Assembly: GCF_019802345.1 (NCBI RefSeq)
Contig: NZ_JAINDZ010000008.1
Location: forward strand, 62,001 to 126,000
DNA from: Methylosinus sp. Sm6
Lineage (GTDB): Bacteria > Pseudomonadota > Alphaproteobacteria > Rhizobiales > Beijerinckiaceae
Direction of reading: 5' to 3'
Length of the DNA stretch: 64,000 bases
Under the pieces are notes generated by a model. The model ran no database searches. It worked only from the letters and a program-made list of their open reading frames with translations, and was not told the origin of the DNA. The position numbers and the translations under genes were made by a program. Below, in pieces: positions 1-9,964 of the stretch; within the stretch, counting starts at the first letter, position 1; each line of letters begins with the position of its first letter.

Positions 1-400
1 CGCGAGCTTCGCGCCGCTCGGCTCGGGCTCCGGCATGCTGGGCGTTCCGGGCGATCCGACGCCGCCCTCGCGCTTCGTGCGCGCGCTCGGCCTCGTGCTG
101 TCCGCCGCGCCGCAGAAGGATGCGGCCGAGACGGTGCGGCTCGCCGAGCATCTGCTCAATAATTTCGACATTCCGATGGGCCTCGTGCGGCCGTCCCCGC
201 ATGAGACGGCGCGCTTCGAATTCACCCAATGGTCGTCGATCGCCGATCTCTCGAGGGGAATCTATTACGTGAAGAGCTACGAGGATCAGGTTTTGCGCAG
301 CATCGATCTGTCGAAATTCGATCCCGACGCGCGCGGCCTGCGGATCGCGCCGCTGCGGCCCTCGCCGCGCCCGCCCACGCTCGAGTTTCCGCGTCGCTGA
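1..400 (+). CDS. Linear amide C-N hydrolase (choloylglycine hydrolase / penicillin V acylase family), 3' part only
   Basis: The gene enters from the left edge; the readable frame begins at base 2 and stops at 400, giving about 132 C-terminal residues. The stretch GSGMLGVPGDPTPPSRFVRA matches the conserved loop of Ntn-type choloylglycine hydrolases (G.G..G.PGD.tppSRFVRA). The later NNFDIPMGLVR and the FTQWSSIADL..G.YYVKSY block are also typical of this family. The N-terminal catalytic Cys lies outside the window, so activity cannot be judged. Family members cut linear amides such as bile-salt conjugates, penicillin V or acyl-homoserine lactones and are often periplasmic in Gram-negatives. The substrate here is unknown. 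Confidence 0.8.
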   Translation, partial: ASFAPLGSGSGMLGVPGDPTPPSRFVRALGLVLSAAPQKDAAETVRLAEHLLNNFDIPMGLVRPSPHETARFEFTQWSSIADLSRGIYYVKSYEDQVLRSIDLSKFDPDARGLRIAPLRPSPRPPTLEFPRR

Positions 401-475
401 CGGCCGCGGACGCGCAAACCCCCCGCAGGAGCGCGCAGCAGGAGCACGCTCTTGCCAGCCGAGCGGCCTTTGGGT

Positions 476-1547
<1,072 letters not shown>

Positions 1548-1548
<1 letters not shown>

Positions 1549-2564
1549 TGTCGCCGGCGCCCGACGCGACGCCGCAAGTCGAGGGAAGCGGCTATTCGCG
1601 CATTCTGCTGACCGGGGGCACCGGCTTCGTCGGTCCCTATCTGCGGAATGCGCTGGCCCGCGCCTATCCCCGAGCGCAGCGCTTCGCGCTGGTGCGGCCG
1701 GGCGAGACGTGTGCGGACGCGGCATGGCGGCCGCTCGTCGGCGACATCGTCGACGCGGAAGCGATGGAGCGCGCGATCGACGCCACGCGGCCCGATCTCG
1801 TGCTGCATCTCGCCGCGCAAGCCTCGGCCGCGCAGTCGCTGCGCGCCGCGGAGGCGACATGGCGCGTCAATTTTCTCGGCTCCTTTCATCTGGCGGCGGC
1901 CCTCGCCCGCCACGCGCCGACAGCGGTCGTGCTGTTCGTCTCCACCGCCGACGTGTACGGATCGCATCTCGGCGAGAGCCCGGCGAACGAAGACACGCCG
2001 GCAAGCCCCCTCAGCGCCTATGCGCGATCGAAGATCGCCGCAGAAGCGATGCTGACGGATGTGCTGCCGTCCTCGTCGCGGCTCGTCGTGGCGCGACCGT
2101 TCAATCACGCAGGGCCGGGACAGGATTTGCGCTTCGCTCTGTCGTCCTTCGCCGCGCAAATCGCGGCGATCGAGGCGGGACGCCTCGCGCCGCGAATCGA
2201 CGTCGGCGATCTTTCGGTGCGGCGCGACTTCCTCGACGTGCGCGACGTCGTCGACGCCTATGTGCGGCTCGTCGCGGCCGCGCCCGGCCTGCCGCCGCGC
2301 AGCGTCTTCAACATCGCTTCGGGCGCGCCGCGCTCGCTGTCCTATATGCTCGACGCGCTGCGCGCCTGCGCGACGCGAAATTTCGACGTTGTCGTCGATC
2401 CGGCGCGGCTGCGCCCGGCCGATATTCCGGTCGCGGCCGGCGACGCCTCGAAGCTGCGCGCCGCGACCGGCTGGCGTCCCTCTCATTCCATCGAGGACAC
2501 GCTCCGCGCCTTGCTCGACCATTGGCGCGCGCAGGAGTCGCCGGCCAAAGACGCCGCGCGCTAG
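1548..2564 (+). CDS. rmd: NAD-dependent epimerase/dehydratase, probable GDP-4-keto-6-deoxy-D-mannose reductase
   Basis: A 338-residue extended SDR with GGTGFVG (NAD(P) binding), the STADVYG segment and YARSK as the Tyr-x-x-x-Lys catalytic pair. Its start overlaps the gmd stop by one base. A reductase directly coupled to Gmd is normally Rmd (giving GDP-D-rhamnose) or Fcl/WcaG (giving GDP-L-fucose). The RPFNHAGPGQ segment and the DVRDVVDAY block favour the Rmd-like branch. The substrate assignment comes from context and family resemblance and is less certain than the fold. The pair would feed a deoxysugar into LPS or exopolysaccharide; a GT4 glycosyltransferase follows. Confidence 0.78.
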
Positions 2565-2602
2565 TGGTCTGCTTCATCCGAATGAATGCTCGAAGGCCCC
2601 TC

Positions 2603-2626
2603 CCTCTCCCGCGAAGCGCGGGAGGG
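2603..2626. repeat. Intergenic GC-rich hairpin, REP-like or terminator
   Basis: CTCCCGC (2606-2612) pairs with GCGGGAG (2618-2624) around a GAAGC loop, extended by two more pairs including one G-U. No T tract follows, so a Rho-independent terminator is uncertain. The gap around it (2565-2828) holds no credible gene. Its left edge carries GTGGTCTGCTTC (2562-2573), a 12-mer found again at 46627-46638. Confidence 0.45.
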
Positions 2627-2828
2627 CTGGGGCGTGGACACATTCACTTTCATCGACGAGAGACCACTCTGCTCGCTCGTCCGCGCGCCATCGTAATCTC
2701 ACGGATCGGGTCTTACGAATTGTGCGGGCGATCCGCTCACGGGCAGGATCGGCGCGTTCCGTCGAAGACCGAACGCCTCACGACGGAGACTGCGCGGCGT
2801 CGCCGCGCCCCAGCAATGGAGCCGTCGA

Positions 2829-4301
2829 TTGTCCATCACGCCCGCGCTGCAATCGAATCTACGCGAGCGCGAAAGCGCGCCGTCGTCGCTTTCCGTCGAG
2901 GAGCGCTCCCTGCTGGAAGCGCATGTGAGGCTGCTCGAGCATCAGCTCGATTATGTGCGCGCCGAGATGCTGCATCTCGTGCATGAGCGCGATCTCATGA
3001 CCTATTCGGCCGCCGGAAAGATCTATAAGCCTCTGCGACGCCTCGAGGCGCGGCTCGTCGACGGCTTTCAGGCCTTGCGCGGCGCGCGCCCCGAGCGCGC
3101 CGCCGCCACGGAGAACGCGCGCGCCAATGTCTCGCGCATCGCTCCCGCGGTCCGCCGCCTCGATGCGCGCCGGCTGCTCGTCGATGTCACCGCCACCGCC
3201 AAATATGACGCCGGCACCGGCATTCAGCGCGTCGCCAAGAAGGTCACGCAGGCGCTCTATCGCGACGACGCGCTGCCCATTCCCGCCCTCGCCGTGCGCT
3301 GCGAAGGCGGGCGGCTCTTCACCTGCCGGCGCTTCGTCGCCTCGCTCTGCGGCGGCGGCGCCGCGGAGGACGAGGAGGTCCGCATCGAGCCGGGCGATCG
3401 CTTCCTCACTCTCGCCGACAGCTGGAACGTGTTCGACGAATATGCCGGCGTCTTCGATCGCATTCATGAGGGCGGCGGCGCCGTCGTCTCCTGCATCTTC
3501 GATCTCATTCCGGCGCTGCATCCCTACGCCTGCCACGAGACCACGCCGCCGCGCTACAACGCCTGGCTCGCCCGCGCGCTCGTCGAGAGCGACGCCTTCC
3601 TCGCCATCTCGCGCACGGTCGCGCAGGAGCTCGCCGATTTCGTCGAGAGGCGCGGCGCGCCGCATCGGCGCGGGCTGAAGATCGGCTCCTTCGAGCTCGG
3701 CTCGGATATTTGCTCGGGTCCGGCTGCGGCGCCGCGCGAGAAGATCGCCGCGGCAGTGGGCGCGGCGCCTGTGTTCCTCTGCGTCGGGACGATCGAGCCG
3801 CGCAAGGGGCAGCGGGTGGCGCTGCGCGCCTTCGAGACGCTGTGGCGGGAAGGGCGCGACGCGCGGCTGGTTTTCGTCGGGCGGCGCGGCTGGTTCGATG
3901 AGGCGGTGATCGCCGAGATCACGGGCCATGCGGAGTTCGGCCGCCGGCTGTTCTGGTTCGAGGACGCGAGCGACGACGAGCTCGCCTTTCTCTACGATCA
4001 CGCGACGGCGGCGCTGGCGCCCTCTTTCGCGGAAGGCTTCGGCCTGCCGATCGCGGAGGCGGCGCGGCGCGGCCGGCCGACGATCTGCAGCGATATTCCG
4101 GTGTTTCGCGAGGTGGGCGGCGAGGGCGCGCTCTATTTCGCGGTCAATGAGCCGCCCGCGCTGGCGTCCCGCATCGCCGACCTTTTGGACGGGCGCGCGA
4201 GCGGCGACCCGACGGCGACGAGCCGCTCCTCCTGGTCCGAGACCGCCCGCCGCATCGTCTCGGTGATCGCCGAGGACGGCTGGAGTCACAGCCTCTCCTG
4301 A
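2829..4301 (+). CDS. Glycosyltransferase, GT4 family
   Basis: A 490-residue protein. Residues about 20-70 form a charged, probably coiled-coil N-terminus. The GT-B fold starts near RRLLVDVTATAKYDAGTG, a block typical of polysaccharide-cluster GT4 enzymes. The C-terminal half carries GTIEPRKG and EGFGLPIAEA, the E-x7-E donor-sugar motif of retaining GT4 transferases. No signal peptide or membrane span is visible. The start is a TTG with GGAG (2818-2821) 7 bases upstream; no nearer in-frame ATG precedes the conserved part. With gmd and rmd just upstream, it may add a GDP-deoxyhexose or mannose to a surface glycan. Donor and acceptor are not known. Confidence 0.82.
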   Translation: MSITPALQSNLRERESAPSSLSVEERSLLEAHVRLLEHQLDYVRAEMLHLVHERDLMTYSAAGKIYKPLRRLEARLVDGFQALRGARPERAAATENARANVSRIAPAVRRLDARRLLVDVTATAKYDAGTGIQRVAKKVTQALYRDDALPIPALAVRCEGGRLFTCRRFVASLCGGGAAEDEEVRIEPGDRFLTLADSWNVFDEYAGVFDRIHEGGGAVVSCIFDLIPALHPYACHETTPPRYNAWLARALVESDAFLAISRTVAQELADFVERRGAPHRRGLKIGSFELGSDICSGPAAAPREKIAAAVGAAPVFLCVGTIEPRKGQRVALRAFETLWREGRDARLVFVGRRGWFDEAVIAEITGHAEFGRRLFWFEDASDDELAFLYDHATAALAPSFAEGFGLPIAEAARRGRPTICSDIPVFREVGGEGALYFAVNEPPALASRIADLLDGRASGDPTATSRSSWSETARRIVSVIAEDGWSHSLS

Positions 4302-4560
4302 TCTTCAGGGTTCGACGAGGAAGATCCGCGCTCGATCTCCCCCTTTCTAGCGGACTCGAGAGCGGCGCCTCTCCGGCGCCGCTCTCGTTCGCCCGATGGC
4401 GCCGCGCGGCTCGCTGTTCCGTCGCGCCCCGAACCATGGTAGAGACGGGCGCAGCGTCAGCGACGCCTGCCCGAATGGCCGGCGACCCGAGCCTCGCGCG
4501 CTGCGACGGAAGAACCCTCGCGTTCTTTCGGCCGCGCTCCAACCAAGAATAGGCCGCCAC

Positions 4561-5112
4561 ATGTCGCTCTCTCTGCCCACGCTCAGCCTGCCGCCCGTGC
4601 CGAAGGCCGTCATCGACATCATGCGGCTCGAGGCCGGCCCCGCCGCCCTGCCGACCTCTCGGCTCTTCCTCGCCGCGAGCCTCGTCGCTTATACGGCGGG
4701 CGAGATCGGCCAGCAGCTCGTGAGCCAGGATATTCTTCCGGCGATCGCCTACGGCCTCGCCAGCGTGGTTCTGCTCGTCGGGGCGACCTTCATCGCTCTG
4801 CTGCTGGCCGGCGCCCGCGATCGCCTGTTCCAGACGCTCGCCGCGCTGGCGACCATCGGCGTGGTGCTCGCCGTCGTCGTCGTCGTCCTGCACTCCATCG
4901 TCGCCCAAGTGTTCCCGCCGCCGCTGCCGACGGCGCGGCTGGTCAACTTCCTGCTGTTCCCGCTGGTGTTGTGGAAGGTGACGCTGTTCATGTGGATCTA
5001 TCGCCACGCGTCGCTGCGCTTCGTCCCGTCGCTCGCGGTGTCGGTCCTCTATGTCGGCTTCACCGTGTTCGTCCTCGCGCCGCTGCTGGCCCGCGCCTTC
5101 TCCTTCCTCTAA
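4561..5112 (+). CDS. Four-span membrane protein of unknown function
   Basis: I do not recognise the family. The 183-residue product has about four hydrophobic segments (near residues 35-52, 57-80, 88-118 and 150-180) and ends at SFL with no soluble C-terminal domain. The frame is open further upstream to 4396, but that part reads as arginine-rich non-coding translation, so the ATG at 4561 is preferred; its ribosome site is weak. It stands alone between the glycosyltransferase and the outer-membrane barrel gene. The overall shape resembles small Yip1-like or DUF membrane proteins, but no diagnostic motif is seen. Confidence 0.6.
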   Translation: MSLSLPTLSLPPVPKAVIDIMRLEAGPAALPTSRLFLAASLVAYTAGEIGQQLVSQDILPAIAYGLASVVLLVGATFIALLLAGARDRLFQTLAALATIGVVLAVVVVVLHSIVAQVFPPPLPTARLVNFLLFPLVLWKVTLFMWIYRHASLRFVPSLAVSVLYVGFTVFVLAPLLARAFSFL

Positions 5113-5245
5113 CGGGAGAAGCGCGCTCCGAGAGAGGGAAGCTCGGGCGGCGGCATTAAGCCGCCATTAAGTATGATCCCTCATCCTTTGTTCATCTTCG
5201 CGCGAAACGCCGAGCGGTCGGCCGGCGCGAAGCGAGGATGAGCAG

Positions 5246-6184
5246 ATGAAATTTCCCGCTTTCCGCGCCCTGCTGTGTTGCGCAGCGCTCGGCGTCGCCG
5301 CCGGCCCGGCGCGCGCCGCGGACATGCCTTTCTTTTCTCCTCCCGATGCGCCCATCGACGCGCAGGCCGAGCTCGGGACGGGCTGGTATCTGCGCGGGGA
5401 CGTGGGCTACGCCAACATCACCTCCCCGCAGGTCATCGCCGACATCATCAACGCGACCGCGCGCACCGGCTCGATCTCCGGGTCGATCGGCGCCGGCTAT
5501 CAATATAATTCCTGGCTTCGCACCGAAATCGCGCTCGACCGCTCGGTGATCCGGCCCAACGCCACCGGCAATCCGATCTGGTGTCCCTACACGGCGCGTC
5601 CGTTGAATTCGCCGACGATATACGATAGCGACACTGGCGAGGTGAAAATTCCGAGCCATCCGGCAGGCTACTCTTACGACCCGAACGAGACCTGTCAGGC
5701 GCGCACCACCGGAAACATGAGCCGGATCACGGGCCTCTTCAACGCCTATATCGATCTCGGCAGTTGGTTCGGTTTCACGCCCTATGTCGGCGCGGGCCTC
5801 GGCGCGAGCTATGTGCGGACGAGTGGGGCAGTTAGTTACTACAAGACCTCGGACGGTAGCCCCTACGCCGCCGATCTGTCTCCCACCGATGGCTATCCAC
5901 TCGCCTGGATCAATCTCCAGAACGGCAACTATGAGAATCCCAACTTGGCCTGGGCGCCGCAAAACTGGAACCGCAATGTCAGCAAGAGCAGCTGGAAATT
6001 CGCCTGGGCGCTGTTCGCGGGCGCGAGCTACGACCTTTCGGAGAATTTCAAGATCGACATCGGCTATCGTTTCTTGAACTCCGGAAAATATACCGGGCTC
6101 GCGGGCTTCAGCGGCGCGACCCCGAAGAGCTATGACCTGATTTCGCACGAGGTGCGGCTCGGCGTGCGCGTCACCACCGACTGA
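5246..6184 (+). CDS. Outer-membrane beta-barrel protein, Omp25/OmpA-like barrel type
   Basis: The 312-residue protein begins with a clear signal peptide (MKFPAFRALLCCAALGVAAG, cleavage after ARA). The mature part starts with a W-Y-L-R-G-D-V-G-Y strand typical of alphaproteobacterial Omp25/Omp31-like porin family proteins. It then alternates aromatic and Gly-rich strands (GAGYQYN, PYVGAGLGASYV, DIGYRF) and closes with SHEVRLGVRV. Two Cys near the middle lie in an external-loop-like insert (residues about 110-160). Proteins of this family stabilise the envelope or act as small channels. It is a single-gene unit followed by a large inverted repeat. Confidence 0.78.
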   Translation: MKFPAFRALLCCAALGVAAGPARAADMPFFSPPDAPIDAQAELGTGWYLRGDVGYANITSPQVIADIINATARTGSISGSIGAGYQYNSWLRTEIALDRSVIRPNATGNPIWCPYTARPLNSPTIYDSDTGEVKIPSHPAGYSYDPNETCQARTTGNMSRITGLFNAYIDLGSWFGFTPYVGAGLGASYVRTSGAVSYYKTSDGSPYAADLSPTDGYPLAWINLQNGNYENPNLAWAPQNWNRNVSKSSWKFAWALFAGASYDLSENFKIDIGYRFLNSGKYTGLAGFSGATPKSYDLISHEVRLGVRVTTD

Positions 6185-6255
6185 CCGGCCGGCCGCGACG
6201 CTCGCGGCGGCGCGGGTTTTGCCGGGTAATCGGGAGAAGGACTAAACACCCATCA

Positions 6256-6376
6256 CCCTCGTCCTGAGGGGCCCGCGAAGCGGGCGTCTCGAAGGACGGC
6301 GACGGGGAGAAACCTTTGATTTCGCCCTGCGGCCGTCCTTCGAGACGCCGCCTCCGCCGGCTCCTCAGGACGAGGG
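6256..6376. repeat. Large nested inverted repeat (dispersed palindromic element)
   Basis: Outer arms CCCTCGTCCTGAGG (6256-6269) and CCTCAGGACGAGGG (6363-6376) are perfect 14-bp complements. Inner arms at 6283-6300 and 6332-6349 (GGCGTCTCGAAGGACGGC and its complement) are perfect over 18 bp, and GCCCGC/GCGGGC forms a small hairpin inside the left half. The motif CTCGTCCTGAGG..GTCTCGAAGGACGG is, to my knowledge, a common dispersed intergenic repeat in alphaproteobacteria. It fills most of the 311-base gap 6185-6495 between the barrel gene and serC, where I see no gene. It could fold as mRNA and act as a terminator. Confidence 0.85.
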
Positions 6377-6495
6377 TTGGGGATTTTATCCTTCACCCGA
6401 TAGCCCCGGCGGGTTTTGCCCTCCGGCTTGACGCGAAGGCGTGTTGCGCGTAGCGCAGGCTCGAAAAATTATGCGCCCCGGGAGGCAACACCGAG

Positions 6496-7668
6496 ATGTC
6501 GATCCAGAAGCCCGGCGTGAAGCCGGCCAATCCGCGTTTTTCTTCCGGCCCCTGCGCGAAGCATCCGGGCTGGTCGCTGGATAATCTCGCCGACGCGGCG
6601 CTGGGCCGGTCGCATCGCGCCCCGGCCGGCAAGGGCAAGCTTCGCCAAGCGATCGATCTCACCCGTGAGGTGCTGCGCGTCCCGGCCGACCACCGCATCG
6701 CCATCGTCCCCGCGTCCGACACCGGCGCGGTGGAGATGGCGCTGTGGTCGCTGATCGGCGCGCGCGGCGTCGACGTCGCCGCCTGGGAGAGCTTCAGCTC
6801 CGACTGGGTGACCGACGTCGTCGAGCAATTGAAGCCCGGCGCGGCGCGCAGCTTCGTCGCGCCGTTCGGCGAATTGCCCGATCTGTCGAAGATCGACTTC
6901 GACAATGATTTCGTCTTCGCCTGGAACGGCACCACCGCCGGCGTGCGCGTGCCGAACGCCGATTTCATCCCGGCCGATCGCAAGGGCCTCACCATTTGCG
7001 ACGCGACCTCGGCCGCTTTCGCGCAGCCCCTGGATTTCGCCAAGCTCGATGTCGTCACCTATTCCTGGCAGAAGGTGCTGGGCGGCGAAGCGGCGCACGG
7101 GATGCTGATCCTCTCGCCGCGCGCGGTCGAGCGCCTCGAGAGCTACACGCCCGCCTGGCCGCTGCCGAAGATTTTCCGGCTGACCAAGAACGGCAGGCTC
7201 AATGAGGGCATTTTCGAGGGCGAGACGATCAATACGCCTTCGCTGCTCTGCGTCGAAGATTATCTCGACGCGCTGCAATGGGCTCAGTCGATCGGCGGCC
7301 TCGACGCGCTGTTCGCGCGGGCGAACGCCAATGCCGCCGCGGTTTCCGCCTGGGTGGAGACGACGCCCTATTTCGCGCATCTCGCCAAGGACCCGGCGAC
7401 CCGCTCCAACACCGGCGTCTGCCTCGTCTTCGGCGATCCGGCGGTGGCCGCGCTCTCGCGCGAGGCGCAATGGACGCTGGCCAAGCAGGTCGTCGCCCTG
7501 GTCGAGAAGGAGGGGGCGGGCTTCGACTTCGGCGCCTATCGCGACGCTCCCCCCGGCCTGCGCATCTGGTGCGGCGCGACGGTCGACGCCGGCGATGTCG
7601 CGGCGCTGACCCGCTGGATCGACTGGGCCTATGCCGAGGCGCGCTCGCAAATGGCCAAGGCGGCTTGA
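6496..7668 (+). CDS. serC: Phosphoserine aminotransferase (alphaproteobacterial type)
   Basis: PLP enzyme that transaminates 3-phosphohydroxypyruvate with glutamate to give phosphoserine. The 390-residue product starts with [18 protein letters not shown], the typical N-terminus of the alphaproteobacterial SerC subgroup. The PLP lysine is K193 in [14 protein letters not shown], and the C-terminal RIWCGAT block is also characteristic. GGAGG (6481-6485) lies 10 bases before the ATG. serA follows 72 bases later on the same strand, so the first two steps of serine synthesis are probably co-transcribed. Serine supply matters in serine-cycle methylotrophs, but nothing here proves that lifestyle. Confidence 0.95.
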   Translation: MSIQKPGVKPANPRFSSGPCAKHPGWSLDNLADAALGRSHRAPAGKGKLRQAIDLTREVLRVPADHRIAIVPASDTGAVEMALWSLIGARGVDVAAWESFSSDWVTDVVEQLKPGAARSFVAPFGELPDLSKIDFDNDFVFAWNGTTAGVRVPNADFIPADRKGLTICDATSAAFAQPLDFAKLDVVTYSWQKVLGGEAAHGMLILSPRAVERLESYTPAWPLPKIFRLTKNGRLNEGIFEGETINTPSLLCVEDYLDALQWAQSIGGLDALFARANANAAAVSAWVETTPYFAHLAKDPATRSNTGVCLVFGDPAVAALSREAQWTLAKQVVALVEKEGAGFDFGAYRDAPPGLRIWCGATVDAGDVAALTRWIDWAYAEARSQMAKAA

Positions 7669-7740
7669 AAGCGGGCGGCAGGATCGCGATTTCTAAACGT
7701 GGGGACGAAGCGGGTCTGACGCTCGCCGCAGGAGGCTGCG

Positions 7741-9327
7741 ATGCCGCCGCGCGTGCTCATATCCGATTCGCTCTCGCCTTCCGCGGTGCAGATTTTCGCC
7801 GCGCGCGGCTTGGATGCGGATTTCCGGCCCGATCTCGGCCGGGACCGCGAGACGCTGCTGCAGATCATTCGCGACTATGACGCGCTGGCGATTCGGTCGG
7901 CGACGCGGGTCGACGCCGGTCTGCTCGCGCGGGCCGGCCGGCTGAAGGCGGTCGGCCGCGCCGGCGTCGGCGTCGACAATGTCGATGTCGCGGCGGCGAC
8001 GGCGCGCGGCGTCGTCGTCATGAACACGCCCTATGGCAATTCGATCACCACCGCCGAGCACACGATCGCGCTGATGATGGCGCTCGCCCGGCAGATCCCT
8101 GCCGCCGACGCCTCCACGCGCGCGGGAAAATGGGAGAAGAGCCGCTTCATGGGCGTCGAGCTCGCGGGCAAGACGCTCGGCGTGATCGGCTGCGGCAATG
8201 TCGGCGCCAATGTCGCGACGCGGGCGCTCGGCCTTTCTATGCGCGTCATCGCCTATGATCCGTTTCTCACGCCCGAGCGCGCCGAGGAGCTCGGCGTCGA
8301 GCCGGTGGCGCTGGACGCGCTGCTCGCCCGCGCCGATGTCGTCACGCTGCATACGCCGCTGACGACGAAGACCCGCCATATTCTGAACGCCGAGAGCATC
8401 GCGGCCATGAAGCCCGGCGCGCGCATCGTGAATTGCGCGCGCGGCGGACTCGTCGATGAGGCGGCGCTCGCCGCGGCGCTCGATTCGGGCCGCGTGGCGG
8501 GCGCCGCGCTCGATGTGTTCGAGTCCGAGCCGGCGCGCGACAACCCGCTCTTCTCGCGCGCCAATGTCGTCTGCACGCCGCATCTCGGCGCGTCGACGCT
8601 CGAGGCCCAAGAGAAGGTCGCGCTGCAGATCGCCGAGCGCATCAGCGATTTTCTCACCCGAGGCGAAATCGTCGACGCGGTGAATTTCCCCTCCGTCGGC
8701 GCCGAGGAGGCGCCGCGGCTCGCGCCTTACATCGTGCTCTCCGAGCGGCTCGGCTCTTTCCTCGGCCAGTCCGCGCGTGGCCCGTGCGAGCGCGTCTCCA
8801 TCCTCTATGAGGGCGCCGCCGCCGAGCGAAATGTGAAGGCGCTCACCGCTGCGGCGCTCGCCGGCCTGCTGCGGCCGATTCTCACCGAGGCGAACATGGT
8901 CTCCGCGCCGGCGCTCGCCAAACAGCGCGGCATGATCGTCGACGAGGTGACGCGCAGCGCCAGCGGCGACCATGAAGCGCTGATAACGCTGACCGCCTGG
9001 ACGAAAGAAGGAGAGCGCTCGCTCACGGGAACCGTGTTCCAGCATGGCGAGCCCCGCATCGTCGCGATCGACGGCGTCAGGCTGGAGACGGCCTTTTCGC
9101 CGCGCATGATCTTCGTGTCCAGCGAGGACAAGCCGGGATTCATGGGGCGCTTCGCCGGCCTGCTGGGCGAGGCGGGAGTGAATATCGCGACCTGCGCTCT
9201 GGGGCGGGATCGGCCGGGCGGCTCGGCTCGCGCGATCGTAGGGATAGACGAGCCGGCGCCGGAAAATGCGATTGCGCGGATCGCCGCCCTGCCGGGCGTG
9301 CGCTTCGCCGCCCGTCTCGAATTCTAG
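7741..9327 (+). CDS. serA: D-3-phosphoglycerate dehydrogenase
   Basis: First enzyme of serine synthesis, oxidising 3-phosphoglycerate to phosphohydroxypyruvate with NAD+. The 528-residue length matches the long form: substrate and NAD domains, an intervening domain (about 315-450) and a C-terminal ACT domain (ISPRMIFV-like SPRMIFVSSEDKPGFMG onward, about residues 450-528) for allosteric serine sensing. GVIGCGNVG is the NAD-binding loop, and the catalytic triad is R234 (NCARGG), E263 (FESEP) and H281 (TPHLGAST). AGGAGG (7730-7735) is 5 bases before the ATG. It lies downstream of serC in the same orientation. Confidence 0.95.
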   Translation: MPPRVLISDSLSPSAVQIFAARGLDADFRPDLGRDRETLLQIIRDYDALAIRSATRVDAGLLARAGRLKAVGRAGVGVDNVDVAAATARGVVVMNTPYGNSITTAEHTIALMMALARQIPAADASTRAGKWEKSRFMGVELAGKTLGVIGCGNVGANVATRALGLSMRVIAYDPFLTPERAEELGVEPVALDALLARADVVTLHTPLTTKTRHILNAESIAAMKPGARIVNCARGGLVDEAALAAALDSGRVAGAALDVFESEPARDNPLFSRANVVCTPHLGASTLEAQEKVALQIAERISDFLTRGEIVDAVNFPSVGAEEAPRLAPYIVLSERLGSFLGQSARGPCERVSILYEGAAAERNVKALTAAALAGLLRPILTEANMVSAPALAKQRGMIVDEVTRSASGDHEALITLTAWTKEGERSLTGTVFQHGEPRIVAIDGVRLETAFSPRMIFVSSEDKPGFMGRFAGLLGEAGVNIATCALGRDRPGGSARAIVGIDEPAPENAIARIAALPGVRFAARLEF

Positions 9328-9348
9328 CAGATCGGGGAGCGCTTTGGA

Positions 9349-9407
9349 GAGCGAGCCTGCAGGCTCGCGGTCCGACCGAGGCCCAGGACGCGAGCCTGCA
9401 GGCTCGC
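9349..9407. repeat. Two copies of an 18-bp perfect palindrome
   Basis: GCGAGCCTGCAGGCTCGC occurs at 9351-9368 and again at 9390-9407, each a perfect palindrome. The first is followed by GGTCC. A third, one-base-changed copy with the same GGTCC flank occurs at 46661-46678. The pair lies just after serA and may act as a terminator or be a dispersed repeat. The remainder of the gap to 9566 holds an AT-rich hairpin, CGACTTTT (9481-9488) / AAAAGTCG (9496-9503), and no gene. Confidence 0.7.
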
Positions 9408-9566
9408 ACCGGGGAAAACGTCTTCCTCCTCACTCCGCCCCGCTGTCGCGACAACGAGGCGGAGGAGGCGGATCGAGTAGCGACTTTTCTTTAAAAAAAG
9501 TCGGCGATCAACGCCAAGCCGCGAGCTTCCGAAGAGAGCCGCAGTCGGATGGGCGAAGGATCGTCG

Positions 9567-9749
9567 TTACTGAATCATCTTCACAGTGCGGCCGACGCCG
9601 GCATCCGGGCCGTTGCCCGTGCCGTTGGTGCCAGCCGGAGAAATCCAGTCCGGAACCTTCGTCAGCATGATGATGACAAAGGCGACAATCCCGACCAGCC
9701 ACAGGACGGTCTTGCCGATCTCCGAGCTGTTGTGTCCGATGGTTGACAT
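9567..9749 (-). CDS. Small single-span membrane protein, unknown
   Basis: A 60-residue product starting MSTIGHNSSEIGKTVLWL. One strong hydrophobic helix spans about residues 12-30, followed by a Pro/Gly/Asn-rich tail (SPAGTNGTGNGPDAG) and a basic end. The frame is open to 9839, but GGAGGAT (complement of 9756-9762) sits 6 bases before the ATG at 9749, which fixes this start. I do not recognise the family. The strong ribosome site and sensible membrane topology argue for a real gene. It stands between serA (opposite strand) and exoR (same strand, about 215 bases downstream of the exoR start region's end). Confidence 0.62.
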   Translation of the reverse strand: MSTIGHNSSEIGKTVLWLVGIVAFVIIMLTKVPDWISPAGTNGTGNGPDAGVGRTVKMIQ

Positions 9750-9964
9750 GTGACGATCCTCCGAATTTGCTGTGTTATTTTGTTGTACTTGATGCGCCGC
9801 ATCGGCTATCAGCCTACACCAACTCTCCGGGGGATACAATGTGGCATGAGGGCGCGCGACGAGATTTCACAGGGTGGGCTTCGGCGCGAGCGCAGCGCGC
9901 GACAGCTTGCTCCGAAACGGCGCAGAGGGCACGGGTCGGGCGGCTTTCATCATGGAAACCGGGC

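Noticed and set aside
9481-9503. AT-rich hairpin CGACTTTT / AAAAGTCG considered as a bidirectional terminator between serA and the small membrane gene.
   Set aside because: The stem is mostly A-T and would be weak; too little evidence to list it as a terminator, so it is only mentioned with the neighbouring repeat.
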